This document shows, piece by piece, positions 28,401 through 34,767 of a DNA stretch of 64,000 bases. Origin of the DNA: Blastococcus sp. TF02-09 (GTDB lineage Bacteria > Actinomycetota > Actinomycetes > Mycobacteriales > Geodermatophilaceae); the NCBI RefSeq assembly GCF_003319105.1, contig NZ_QOHH01000005.1, positions 186,001-250,000 of the forward strand, given 5' to 3'. The translations under genes and the position numbers were made by a program. Below the pieces are notes generated by a model. It was not told where the DNA came from. It did not search any database and saw nothing but the letters and a program-made list of their open reading frames with translations. Every line of letters begins with the position of its first letter. The first letter of the stretch is position 1.

Positions 28401-29960
28401 GCCGCCGGTGACCGCGCGGTGACGTTCACGCCGTCCGCGGCGCTGGCGTTCGGCACCGCACACACGATGACCGTCACGGGGGTGACCGACCTCGCGGGCA
28501 ACGCCCTGGCCTCGCCGTACACGTGGTCGTTCACCACCGCCTGGAACTGCCCGTGCAGCCTGTTCACCGCGGCCGACACCCCGCCCGTGCTGGCGGTGTC
28601 GAGCCGGTCGGCGACCGAGGTCGGGATGAAGTTCCGGTCGGCGACCGAGGGTCAGGTCACCGCCCTCCGGTTCTACAAGCCGCTCGGGGGCACCGGCACG
28701 CACACCGGTTCGCTGTGGAACGCGGCGGGCACGCGGCTGGCCACGGTGACCTTCCAGAACGAGTCGCTGATGGGCTGGCAGACCGCCACGCTGTCGGCGC
28801 CGGTGACGATCGCGGCGAACACCCAGTACGTCGTCAGCTACACCGCACCCGGCGGGCGCTGGGCGCAGACGGCGAGCTACTTCACCGCCGCGAGGACCAG
28901 CGGCCCGCTGACGGCTCCGGCCAACGGTTCGGGCACGGCGGCGAACGGGGTCACCGGTACGGCGGGCCGGCTTCCGGCCACCGCCGCCGCGGGCGCCAAC
29001 TTCTGGGTCGACGTCGTCTTGACGACGACGACCGGCGCGGCTGCGAAGGTCACGGCGACGACCGCCGCCGCTCCGACCGCGACCGCGGCGGCCGTCCCGG
29101 CACCGACGGCACCGGCTCCGGCTCCCACGACGGCACCGGCTCCGGCTCCCACGACGGCTCCCACGACGGCCACGACCACCACGGCCGCCGTTCCCGCCTC
29201 CTTCTTCGGTGCGCAGGACGCCCCGGCCGCCGCTCCGGAGGAGCGCCTGCTGACCGCGGGGTCCGCGGCCGAGCTGGGGCTGCACTTCCGGGCGACCGGC
29301 GCGGGCTGGATCACCGCGGTGCGCTGGTACGCGCCGGCCACCACCGCCGACGAGCGCGTCGGGTCGCTGTGGGCCGACGGGCAGCGGGTGGCGACGGTGC
29401 GCCTGCCGGCCGCGCCCACGGCGGGGTGGCAGGAGGCCCGTCTCGGCCAGCCGCTGGCCGTGGCCCCGGGCGTCGCGTACGTCGTGAGCTACACCGTGCC
29501 GCGCGGTGCGGTGCACGCGGTGTCCGATGCACCGGCCGGTCCGCGCACCGCCGGCGTCCTCGAGGCCGGCAGCCACGCCGCCGCGACCGGTGCCGCGGGG
29601 ACGATCCCGGCCACGGCCGTGCCCGGGGCGGACTTCTGGGTCGACGTGGTGGTCGTGAGCACCGCCCCGGCCGGCGCCGACCGTGACTCCGTCGCCCCGT
29701 CGGTGACTTCGACGGCTGCCGGCCAGCCCGCCGTGACGTTCAGCGAGCGGGTGACCGGCGTCGTGCTGGAGCTGCGCAAGGCCGACGGAGGGAACGTCCC
29801 GGGTGCCGTCTCGTACGACCCGGCGACCCTCACCGCCCGGCTGACCCCGACGTCCCCGCTCACCGCCGGGCAGCAGTACCGGGTGACGGTGCGGGGCGCG
29901 ACGGACGCGTCCGGGAACGTGCTCGCCCCGTTCACCTGGGCGTTCACCGCGGCGGGCTGA
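22434..29960 (+). CDS. Giant secreted protein: N,N-dimethylformamidase-beta-like head with DUF4082 and Ig-like modules
   Basis: A 2,508-residue exported protein. A long signal peptide (Arg-rich n-region, hydrophobic core about 24-45, cleavage near AQA-AV at 51-52) leads to a domain (about 60-550) that resembles the large subunit of N,N-dimethylformamidase: LGWYGGTGG, YNAWGGANLYY, YPMIRFLESNGYDV, HDEYWSGAQR. Next come one Ig-like domain (about 556-643) and then six DUF4082 modules (about 650-812, 926-1086, 1193-1356, 1465-1626, 2038-2198, 2256-2411); the first five open with CPCS or CPCT. They alternate with SbsA/Big_5-type Ig domains (about 817-918, 1088-1189, 1359-1459, four in a row 1637-2036, and a short last one 2418-2508). 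An Ala/Pro/Thr linker lies at about 2201-2253. There is no sortase motif or membrane anchor at the end. The ATG overlaps the sugar-transferase stop, so both are co-translated. A surface role with the polysaccharide is inferred; activity is unknown. Confidence 0.85.
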   Translation: MRRPDHRLRATVHPTPRRTVASRLQRALLVLVVAALPAGGLAVLPAAPAQAAVDPCAAPVENPVACENTRPGTTAWEVSLDTSIEGFTTDISTDLGGRVDFKVRTDSTKYAIDIYRLGWYGGTGGRFVTTLAPTAQLPQAQPECRRDATSGMVDCGNWAVSASWSVPTTAVSGVYVANLRREDRDATNQITFVVRDDDSRSDVLFQTSDTTWAAYNAWGGANLYYGNGPGGAGRAHKVSYNRPLEVNATTAKLMYAEYPMIRFLESNGYDVSYQAGVDTDRLGHLLTNHGSFLSVGHDEYWSGAQRANVTKARDAGVDLAFFSGNEMWWRVRWEPSIDGSGQAYRSLVSYKESLDGARTDPSGEWTGTWRDPRFGPAGVEPENSLIGQQFKVNGEYGRRRDAIAVPAEFSAARLWRNTAVADLEAGETYTFGDGTLGYEWDSDVDNGFRPAGLAKLSLTTVQVAEPDVLQDDYGVNYAPGEATHSLTLYRAASGALVFGAGTVQWSWGLDDTHTGGLQVESTAMQQATVNLFADMGIQPGTLRSGLVAASPSTDTTPPTVTITSPKDPKAVVGSPVTISGTATDGGGIVAGVEVTVNGGKTWHPAQGRADWSYTYTPTASGPLEVRVRAVDDSARLSEPVGFDSTVGQRSCPCSIWPASAKPVAAPVRDAAPLELGTRFQSSVGGYVTGVRFYKGAGDTGTHTGSLWSTDGRQLATGTFTSETASGWQTLTFPVPVAIAAGTPYVVSYHSPTGAYVADAGFFAGAAVVNEPLQALRNGDGGPNGVYRSGSAGFPADTWGATNYWVDVVFTTGAPADARPPVATVGGPLPDSTSVPRTATPSAVFDEPVRPESITGTVTAPGGGPVAGAVRYDAATRTATFTPAQELAAGTRYTATFGGAQDLSGNSLATPLSWSFTTMGAPAVPGVCPCSIWDDTAVPAVVGVEEAAALELGMRFSAAADGTVTGVRFYKGPRNTGVHTGTLWSATGQELARATATAETSSGWQQIRFDRPVPVTAGTTYVVSYHTDAGYYSYTHAGLADGVTTGPLTALAGGTSGGNGVYRYGASAFPDQPGNANYWVDVVYVPAADTVAPTVTATAPGSGDTGVATTATVRAVLSEPVSAASARLVVRDGTTVVAGTTAYDATTRTVTFTPAAALRPGAVYTAELSGATDVAGNVQAGTHGWSFTTAAAGGCPCTVLGAAAPGTAASTDTGAVELGMRFRTAADGFVTGVRFYKGTGNTGTHTGTLWTTSGQRLATGTFVDETAQGWQQLTFASPVAVTAGTSYVVSYHAPNGRYAADARFFDGKGAGTTPLQAPASSSGAGNGLYAYGGPSTFPQGTWEATNYWVDAVFVTAEPADVTGPTVTGTSPGQSFTEVDTGTSIRFDFDEPIAAGSARVQVSAGGTAVAGALAPAGDRAVVFTPGSALPAGASVTAVVTEARDAAGNRMASSYSLSFRTAGAESGACPCTVFGTARPTTPAADDPGAVELGMRLRPASDGFITGMRFYKGAGDTGSHTGTLWSSTGQRLVSGVFVDETAEGWQQLVFAAPVAVTAGSTYVVSYHAPNGHYAADAGYFDGTGAGSAPLEAPASSSVAGNGLYAYGGPSSFPQNSYGATNYWVDAVFTTTLSTPEPPVDTVAPSVVASAPAADATGVAPTAPVTATFSERISSADLTVTGPSGAVPVTVTLDAAGTTATAQPRAALDGGATYTVSARGTDPAGNTTATPATWSFTTADVTAPAVSSVTPTAGSTGVAVAAPITATVSEPVRADLVRATLTAGATTVATSVTTADRTVTVQPTAALVGGTTYTVTLNGLTDLAGNAAAAPYTWSFTTADTVRPTVTSVSPAAGATGVAATAPVTVSFSEPVRATSGSVVLTAGTTPVAGTVAASGDRAVTFTPSAALASGTAHTLTVTGVTDLAGNALATPFTSTFTTADTVRPTVTSVTPAAGATDVAPSSPVTVTFSEPIRATSGSVVLKAGTATVAGTLAAAGDRAVTFTPSAALAFGTAHTMTVTGVTDLAGNALASPYTWSFTTAWNCPCSLFTAADTPPVLAVSSRSATEVGMKFRSATEGQVTALRFYKPLGGTGTHTGSLWNAAGTRLATVTFQNESLMGWQTATLSAPVTIAANTQYVVSYTAPGGRWAQTASYFTAARTSGPLTAPANGSGTAANGVTGTAGRLPATAAAGANFWVDVVLTTTTGAAAKVTATTAAAPTATAAAVPAPTAPAPAPTTAPAPAPTTAPTTATTTTAAVPASFFGAQDAPAAAPEERLLTAGSAAELGLHFRATGAGWITAVRWYAPATTADERVGSLWADGQRVATVRLPAAPTAGWQEARLGQPLAVAPGVAYVVSYTVPRGAVHAVSDAPAGPRTAGVLEAGSHAAATGAAGTIPATAVPGADFWVDVVVVSTAPAGADRDSVAPSVTSTAAGQPAVTFSERVTGVVLELRKADGGNVPGAVSYDPATLTARLTPTSPLTAGQQYRVTVRGATDASGNVLAPFTWAFTAAG
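27935..28545 (+). repeat. Tandem near-identical Ig-domain repeat (two ~300-base copies)
   Basis: Within the giant gene, 27935-28235 and 28236-28540 encode two consecutive Big_5 domains that match at most positions in both protein and DNA, e.g. both contain GACACGGTGCGGCC and GTGACCGCGCGGTGACGTTC. This suggests recent duplication and a site for copy-number change. Confidence 0.75.
29108..29167 (+). repeat. Two exact 24-base tandem repeats plus a half copy
   Basis: The unit GGCACCGGCTCCGGCTCCCA+CGAC occurs at 29108-29131 and 29132-29155, then its last 12 bases recur at 29156-29167. It encodes APAPAPTT-type linker repeats in the giant protein and could change length by slippage. Confidence 0.85.
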
Positions 29961-30074
29961 CCCTTCCGAGCGGTACCCCAACGGGTTACGGCATCCCGCT
30001 GAACCGGTCACACACGGTGGCGACTGACCCAGACTGACGGAGCGCACCCGCGCGTCGACCTGGGGGAGAACACC

Positions 30075-31118
30075 GTGAGCACACCGATCGGCATCGCTGT
30101 CATCGGAGCCGGCTACTGGGGGCCGAACCTGGTCCGCAACGCGCAGGCCACTCCGGGCCTGCGGCTGGAGTACCTCTGCGACCTCAACGAGGCCCGCGCC
30201 CGCGAGGTGCTCGGTCAGTACAGCACCGTCCAGGTCAGCGGCGACCTCGACGCCGTGCTCGCCGACCCGCGCGTGCAGGCCGTCGCCATCGCGACGCCGG
30301 CCGCCACGCACGTGGACATCGCCCTGGCCGCGATCGCCGCCGGCAAGCACGTGCTGGTCGAGAAGCCGCTCGCCGCGACCTGGGCCGACGGCGCCAAGGT
30401 CGTGCAGGCCGCCGAGGACGCCGGCGTGGTCCTCATGCTCGACCACACCTACTGCTACACGCCCGCCGTCTCGCACCTGCGCGAGCTGCTGCGCGGCGGC
30501 GAGCTGGGCACCCTGCAGTACCTGGACTCGGTGCGCATCAACCTCGGGCTCGTGCAGTCCGACGTCGACGTCATCTGGGACCTCGCGCCGCACGACCTGT
30601 CGATCCTGGACTCCGTCCTCCCGGAGGGCATCCACCCGGTGAGCGTGGCGGCCCGCGGCTCCGACCCGCTGGACGTCGGCCAGGTGTGCGTCGCCCACCT
30701 CTCGATCGAGCTGTCCAACGGCGCGATCGCCCACGTGCACGTCAACTGGCTGTCGCCGACCAAGATCCGGACGACGATCATCGGCGGCTCGCAGCGCACC
30801 GTCGTGTGGGACGACCTCAACCCCGCCCAGCGCCTGGCCGTCTACGACCGCAGCGTCGAGGCCAACGACCCGAGCACCCTCGGGGTCGACGTCCGCAACC
30901 AGACGCGGATCTCCTACCGGATCGGCGACATGGTCGCCCCGGCGCTGCCGGAGCGCGAGGCGCTGCGCTCGATGATGGCCGAGTTCGCCGCCGCGATCAC
31001 CGAGGGCCGCCCGGCGCTGACCGACGGCCGCTCCGGCCTGCGCGTCCTCGCGCTCCTGGAGGCCGCGAGCGAGAGCCTGCGCGGCAACGGCGTCGCCGTC
31101 CCCGTGGCCCGCGACTGA
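30075..31118 (+). CDS. Gfo/Idh/MocA-family nucleotide-sugar oxidoreductase (WlbA/WbpB-like)
   Basis: A 347-residue cytoplasmic NAD-dependent dehydrogenase. The Rossmann motif GAGYWGPN begins at residue 11, and the family's EKPLA with catalytic Lys is at 96-100. The substrate half has HDLSILD and RTTIIGGSQRTVVWDD, typical of the branch that oxidises C3 of UDP-N-acetylglucosaminuronic acid before transamination. GTG at 30075 is preceded by GGGGGAGAA. It sits first in a run with two aminotransferase/acyltransferase pairs; with the pair at 33048/34183 it matches the WbpB-WbpE-WbpD route to 2,3-diacetamido uronic acids. That pathway assignment is inference. Confidence 0.88.
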   Translation: MSTPIGIAVIGAGYWGPNLVRNAQATPGLRLEYLCDLNEARAREVLGQYSTVQVSGDLDAVLADPRVQAVAIATPAATHVDIALAAIAAGKHVLVEKPLAATWADGAKVVQAAEDAGVVLMLDHTYCYTPAVSHLRELLRGGELGTLQYLDSVRINLGLVQSDVDVIWDLAPHDLSILDSVLPEGIHPVSVAARGSDPLDVGQVCVAHLSIELSNGAIAHVHVNWLSPTKIRTTIIGGSQRTVVWDDLNPAQRLAVYDRSVEANDPSTLGVDVRNQTRISYRIGDMVAPALPEREALRSMMAEFAAAITEGRPALTDGRSGLRVLALLEAASESLRGNGVAVPVARD

Positions 31119-31174
31119 GGCGCTCCGCGCCGTCGTCGTCCACCTTCCCGCACCACGCAGCACGAGGAGCTCCC

Positions 31175-32338
31175 ATGACCACGGTGACCGAACCGGCCGC
31201 CACCCTGCCCGCGATCCCGGTGATGGTGCCGTGGATGGGGGAGGAGGAGGCGACCGCCGCCGCCGAGGCCGTCCGGTCCGGCTGGGTGGCCCAGGGCCCC
31301 CGGGTGCGCGCCTTCGAGGAGGAGTTCGCCCGCCGGGTCGGTGCCGCCGAGGCGGTGGCGGTCTCCAACTGCACCACCGGCCTGCACCTGGCCCTGCACC
31401 TGCTGGGCATCGGGCCGGGCGACGAGGTCGTCGTCCCCTCCTTCTCCTTCATCGCCACCGCGAACTCGGCGCGCTACGTCGGCGCGACCCCGGTCTTCGC
31501 CGACGTCGACCCGGCCACGGGCAACGTCACCGCGGCGTCGATCGAGGCGGTGCTCACCGAGCGCACCCGCGCGGTGATCGTCGTGCACCAGGGCGGCATG
31601 CCGGCCGAGACCCGGCCGATCTACGACCTGCTCACCCCGCGCGGCATCGCCGTCGTCGAGGACGCCGCCTGCGCCATCGGCACGACGGTCTACGGGGAGC
31701 CGGTCGGGGCGAGCGCCGACGTCGCGGTCTTCTCCTTCCACCCCCGCAAGATCGTCACCACCGGCGAGGGCGGGATGCTCACGACCAACCGCCCCGAGCT
31801 CGCGACCCGCGCCCGGCGGCTGCGCGAGCACGGCATGAGCGTCAGCGCCGCCGAGCGGCACGCCACCGGCAGCGTGGCGCCCGAGCAGTACCTCGAGCCG
31901 GGGTTCAACTTCCGGATGACCGACGTGCAGGCCGCCATCGGCCGGGTGCAGCTGGGCCGGCTGGACGCCATGGTCGCCCGCCGCCGCGAGCTGGCCGCGC
32001 GCTACCGCGAGCTGCTCGCCCCGCTGCCCGGGCTGCGGATGGTCGAGGACCCGGCATGGGGGGAGAGCAACTTCCAGTCCTGCTGGGTGCTGCTCCCCGA
32101 GGACTTCCCGATCGGCCGCGACGAGCTGCTGGTCCGGTTCACCGAGGCCGGCATCTCGCCGCGCCGCGGCATCATGGCCGCCCACCTGGAGCCGGCCTGC
32201 GCCGACCTGCCGCAGGTGTCGCTCCCGGTCACCGAGAGGCTGACGGCCGACAGCCTGATCCTGCCGCTCTACCACCAGATGACCGACGCCGACCAGGACC
32301 GGGTCGTCGCGGTGTTCCGCGAGGTCATGGGCCGATGA
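31175..32338 (+). CDS. DegT/DnrJ/EryC1-family sugar aminotransferase 1
   Basis: A 387-residue PLP enzyme that transfers an amino group to a keto nucleotide sugar. The PLP lysine is Lys192 in SFHPRKIVTTGEGG, and the PLP-phosphate and ring contacts are in SNCTTGLHLAL and VEDAACAIGT. The sequence LEPGFNFRMTDVQAAIGRVQLGRL is standard for the family. Its direct partner is the PglD/NeuD-type acetyltransferase, whose start overlaps this stop (ATGA). The pair resembles PglE-PglD, which makes 4-acetamido sugars from a 4-keto-6-deoxy precursor. ATG at 31175 follows a clear GAGGAG. Confidence 0.92.
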   Translation: MTTVTEPAATLPAIPVMVPWMGEEEATAAAEAVRSGWVAQGPRVRAFEEEFARRVGAAEAVAVSNCTTGLHLALHLLGIGPGDEVVVPSFSFIATANSARYVGATPVFADVDPATGNVTAASIEAVLTERTRAVIVVHQGGMPAETRPIYDLLTPRGIAVVEDAACAIGTTVYGEPVGASADVAVFSFHPRKIVTTGEGGMLTTNRPELATRARRLREHGMSVSAAERHATGSVAPEQYLEPGFNFRMTDVQAAIGRVQLGRLDAMVARRRELAARYRELLAPLPGLRMVEDPAWGESNFQSCWVLLPEDFPIGRDELLVRFTEAGISPRRGIMAAHLEPACADLPQVSLPVTERLTADSLILPLYHQMTDADQDRVVAVFREVMGR

Positions 32339-33051
32339 CCGGCACTCCTCGCCCGCTCGTGGTGCTCGGCGCGGGCGGCTTCGCCCGCGAGACCGTGCAG
32401 CTGGTCCGCCGCCACGCCGCGGTGGGTCCGGCCGGCGAGTCCTACGCGGTGGCGGGGTTCCTGGACGACGACCCGCGCCGGCTCGGCACGCTCGTCGACG
32501 GCACGCCGGTGCTGGGCCCCTGCGCGGACGCCCACGACCACGCCGAGCGCGGTGCCGCCCTGCTGGTCTGCGTCGGCAACCCCACCGACCCCACCTCGCG
32601 CGCCCGGCTCGTCGCCCGCCTCGGGCTGCCCGACGCCGCCTACGCCACCGTCGTCCACCCGCTGGCCTCCGTCTCGCCCGACAGCACCCTCGGCGCGGGC
32701 ACCGTCCTGCACGCCGGCGTCGTGCTGACCGCGGCCGTCGAGGTGGGCCGGCACGTCGCCGTCATGCCGCACGTCGTGCTCACCCACGACGACGTCGTCG
32801 GCGACTCCGCCACCTTCGCCGCCGGTGTCCGGCTGGCCGGGGGAGTGGTGGTGGAGGACGCCGCCTACCTCGGCTCCGGTGCGCTGGTCCGCGAGGGCCG
32901 CCGCATCGGTGCCGGCGCACTCGTCGGCATGGGCAGCGTCGTCCTCCGGGACGTGCCCGCCGGCGAGACCTGGGCCGGTTCGCCGGCCCGTCCGCTCCGA
33001 TCCGCAGTACCCGCATCCGCTCCCGCGCTGCTCCTGGAGGAACGACCGTGA
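32335..33051 (+). CDS. PglD/NeuD-family sugar O/N-acyltransferase
   Basis: A 238-residue cytoplasmic acyltransferase. The N-terminal part is a small Rossmann-like substrate-binding fold with LGAGGFARETVQL and GFLDDDP; the C-terminal part is a left-handed beta helix of imperfect hexapeptides, with the catalytic-type histidine in MPHVVLTHDDVVGD. It probably acetylates the amino sugar formed by the preceding aminotransferase. The start lies in that gene's stop and its own stop overlaps the next start (GTGA), so the three are tightly coupled. The acyl donor is taken to be acetyl-CoA from the family. Confidence 0.9.
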   Translation: MTGTPRPLVVLGAGGFARETVQLVRRHAAVGPAGESYAVAGFLDDDPRRLGTLVDGTPVLGPCADAHDHAERGAALLVCVGNPTDPTSRARLVARLGLPDAAYATVVHPLASVSPDSTLGAGTVLHAGVVLTAAVEVGRHVAVMPHVVLTHDDVVGDSATFAAGVRLAGGVVVEDAAYLGSGALVREGRRIGAGALVGMGSVVLRDVPAGETWAGSPARPLRSAVPASAPALLLEERP

Positions 33052-34190
33052 CCGCCATCGACACCCGTCTCACCGCGCCGCCCGTCCCGCTCGTGGACCT
33101 CGGCATCCAGCGCGACCGCATCGCCGCCGAGGTGGCGGAGGGCTTCGCGCGGGTCATGGCGACCACCGCGTTCATCCAGGGCCCGGACGTCGGCGCCTTC
33201 GAGGAGGAGTACGCCGCCTACACCGGCCGCGCCCACTGCATCGGCCTGGGCAACGGCACCGACGCCCTGGAGTTCGCGCTGCGCGCCGCCGGCATCGGTG
33301 TCGGGGACGGCGTCGCGCTGCCCGCCAACACGTTCATCGCCACCGCCGAGGCCGTGCTCCGCATCGGCGCCACCCCGGTGCTGGTCGACGTGGACGACGA
33401 GCACCTGCTCATGGACCCCGACGCGCTGGAGGCCGTCGCCGACCGGTGCCGCGCCGTGCTGCCGGTGCACCTGTTCGGCCAGATGGCGCCGATGGACCGG
33501 ATCACGGAGATCGCCGACCGGCACGGGCTCGTGGTCGTCGAGGACGCCGCCCAGGCGCAGGGGGCCACGCACCACGGCGTCGCCATCGGCGGCTGGGGCG
33601 CGGCGGCCGGCACGAGCTTCTACCCGGGCAAGAACCTGGGCGCGTTCGGTGACGCCGGCGGCGTGACCACCGACGACCCGGAGCTCGCGCGGCGGGTCCG
33701 GATGTTGATCAACCACGGCAGCGAGGTGAAGTACCAGCACCCGATCCTCGGCTTCAACTCGCGGCTGGACACCCTGCAGGCGGTCGTGCTGCGCGCCAAG
33801 CTCACCCGGCTGGACGCCTGGAACGACGAGCGCCGCGCCGCCGCCGACCGGTACGCCGAGCTGCTGGCCGGCATCCCGGGCGTGCGGGTCCCGCAGGTCG
33901 CCCCGGGCAACGAGCACGTGTGGCACCTGTACGTCGTGCGCGTCGCCGACCGGGACGAGGTGCTCGCCCGGATGAACGCCGCCGGCGTCGGGGCCGGCAT
34001 CCACTACCCGGTGCCCGTGCACGCGACCGGTGCCTTCGCCGGCGCCGGCTACCGGGCGGGCGACTTCCCGGTCACCGAGCGGGCGGCGGGGGAGATCCTG
34101 TCGCTGCCGATCTTCCCGGGCATCACCGCGGCCCAGCAGGAGCGCGTCGCCGAGGTCCTGGCCGCTGCCGTGGAGCGCCGCGATGGGTGA
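33048..34190 (+). CDS. DegT/DnrJ/EryC1-family sugar aminotransferase 2 (WbpE/WlbC-like)
   Basis: A 380-residue PLP aminotransferase, paralogous to the one at 31175 but clearly distinct. Catalytic Lys195 lies in FYPGKNLGAFGDAG; other landmarks are GNGTDALEFAL, VEDAAQAQGA and LGFNSRLDTLQAVVL. The PGKNLGA form and the NHG loop are like the WbpE/WlbC and FdtB group, which aminate C3. With the oxidoreductase at 30075 and the acyltransferase at 34183 it completes a 3-amino-sugar module. GTG at 33048 follows a GGAGGAACGACC ribosome site. Confidence 0.92.
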   Translation: MTAIDTRLTAPPVPLVDLGIQRDRIAAEVAEGFARVMATTAFIQGPDVGAFEEEYAAYTGRAHCIGLGNGTDALEFALRAAGIGVGDGVALPANTFIATAEAVLRIGATPVLVDVDDEHLLMDPDALEAVADRCRAVLPVHLFGQMAPMDRITEIADRHGLVVVEDAAQAQGATHHGVAIGGWGAAAGTSFYPGKNLGAFGDAGGVTTDDPELARRVRMLINHGSEVKYQHPILGFNSRLDTLQAVVLRAKLTRLDAWNDERRAAADRYAELLAGIPGVRVPQVAPGNEHVWHLYVVRVADRDEVLARMNAAGVGAGIHYPVPVHATGAFAGAGYRAGDFPVTERAAGEILSLPIFPGITAAQQERVAEVLAAAVERRDG

Positions 34191-34767
34191 CGCCGGCGTG
34201 CGGGTGCACCCGCTGGGGCTGTGCGAGAGCGACCAGGTGGGCGCCGGCACCCGGGTCTGGGCCTGGGCGCACGTCATGCCCGGCGCCGTCGTGGGCGCCG
34301 ACTGCAACATCTGCGACCACGCCTACGTCGAGGGCGGGGCGCGGCTGGGCGACCGGGTGACGGTGAAGAACGCCGTCCTCGTGTTCGAGGGCGTGGACGT
34401 CGGGGACGACGCCTTCCTCGGGCCCAACGTGCTCTTCACCAACGACCTGCGCCCGCGCTCGCACGTGAAGAAGGGCCCCGAGGCGCTGCTCCCCACGGTG
34501 GTGGGGGAGGGCGTCACCCTCGGGGCGGGCACCGTCGTCGTCTGCGGGACGACGATCGGTGCGCACGCGTTCGCCGCCGCCGGATCGGTCGTCACCCGGG
34601 ACGTCGCGGCGCACTCGTTCGTCGCCGGCAACCCCGCCGTCCACCGCGGCTGGGTCTGCGTCTGCGGCGAGCGCCTGGGCGAGGACCTGCGGTGCGGCTG
34701 CGGGCGGGCGTTCGAGCCGGCCGGCACCGGGCTGCGCGAGGTCGAGTCCGAGGCGGCAGCGGGATGA
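34183..34767 (+). CDS. Hexapeptide acyltransferase (WbpD/WlbB-like) with a C-terminal Cys4 knuckle
   Basis: A 194-residue left-handed beta-helix acyltransferase, likely acetylating the 3-amino group made by the preceding enzyme. Repeats such as VGADCNICDHAYVEGG, VTVKNAVLVFEGVDVGDDAFLGPNV and the FTNDLRPRSH loop match the WbpD/WlbB type. The C terminus is unusual: CVCGERLGEDLRCGC gives two CxC pairs spaced like a zinc ribbon, not part of the standard fold. ATG at 34183 overlaps the previous stop by 8 bases, and the next gene starts in this stop (ATGA). Confidence 0.9.
   Translation: MGDAGVRVHPLGLCESDQVGAGTRVWAWAHVMPGAVVGADCNICDHAYVEGGARLGDRVTVKNAVLVFEGVDVGDDAFLGPNVLFTNDLRPRSHVKKGPEALLPTVVGEGVTLGAGTVVVCGTTIGAHAFAAAGSVVTRDVAAHSFVAGNPAVHRGWVCVCGERLGEDLRCGCGRAFEPAGTGLREVESEAAAG

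Noticed and set aside
24381-29665. Repeats in the giant gene as a CRISPR-like array
   Set aside because: Repeat units are 300-500 bases, in frame and protein-coding, with no short identical repeats and spacers. No cas genes are present.
22347-31163. A very long open frame antisense to the giant secreted protein and oxidoreductase
   Set aside because: It mirrors third-position GC bias; the translation is Arg/Gly/His/Asp-rich low-complexity with no domains. Similar shadows at 40005-45089 and 45972-49163 (minus) were dropped for the same reason.
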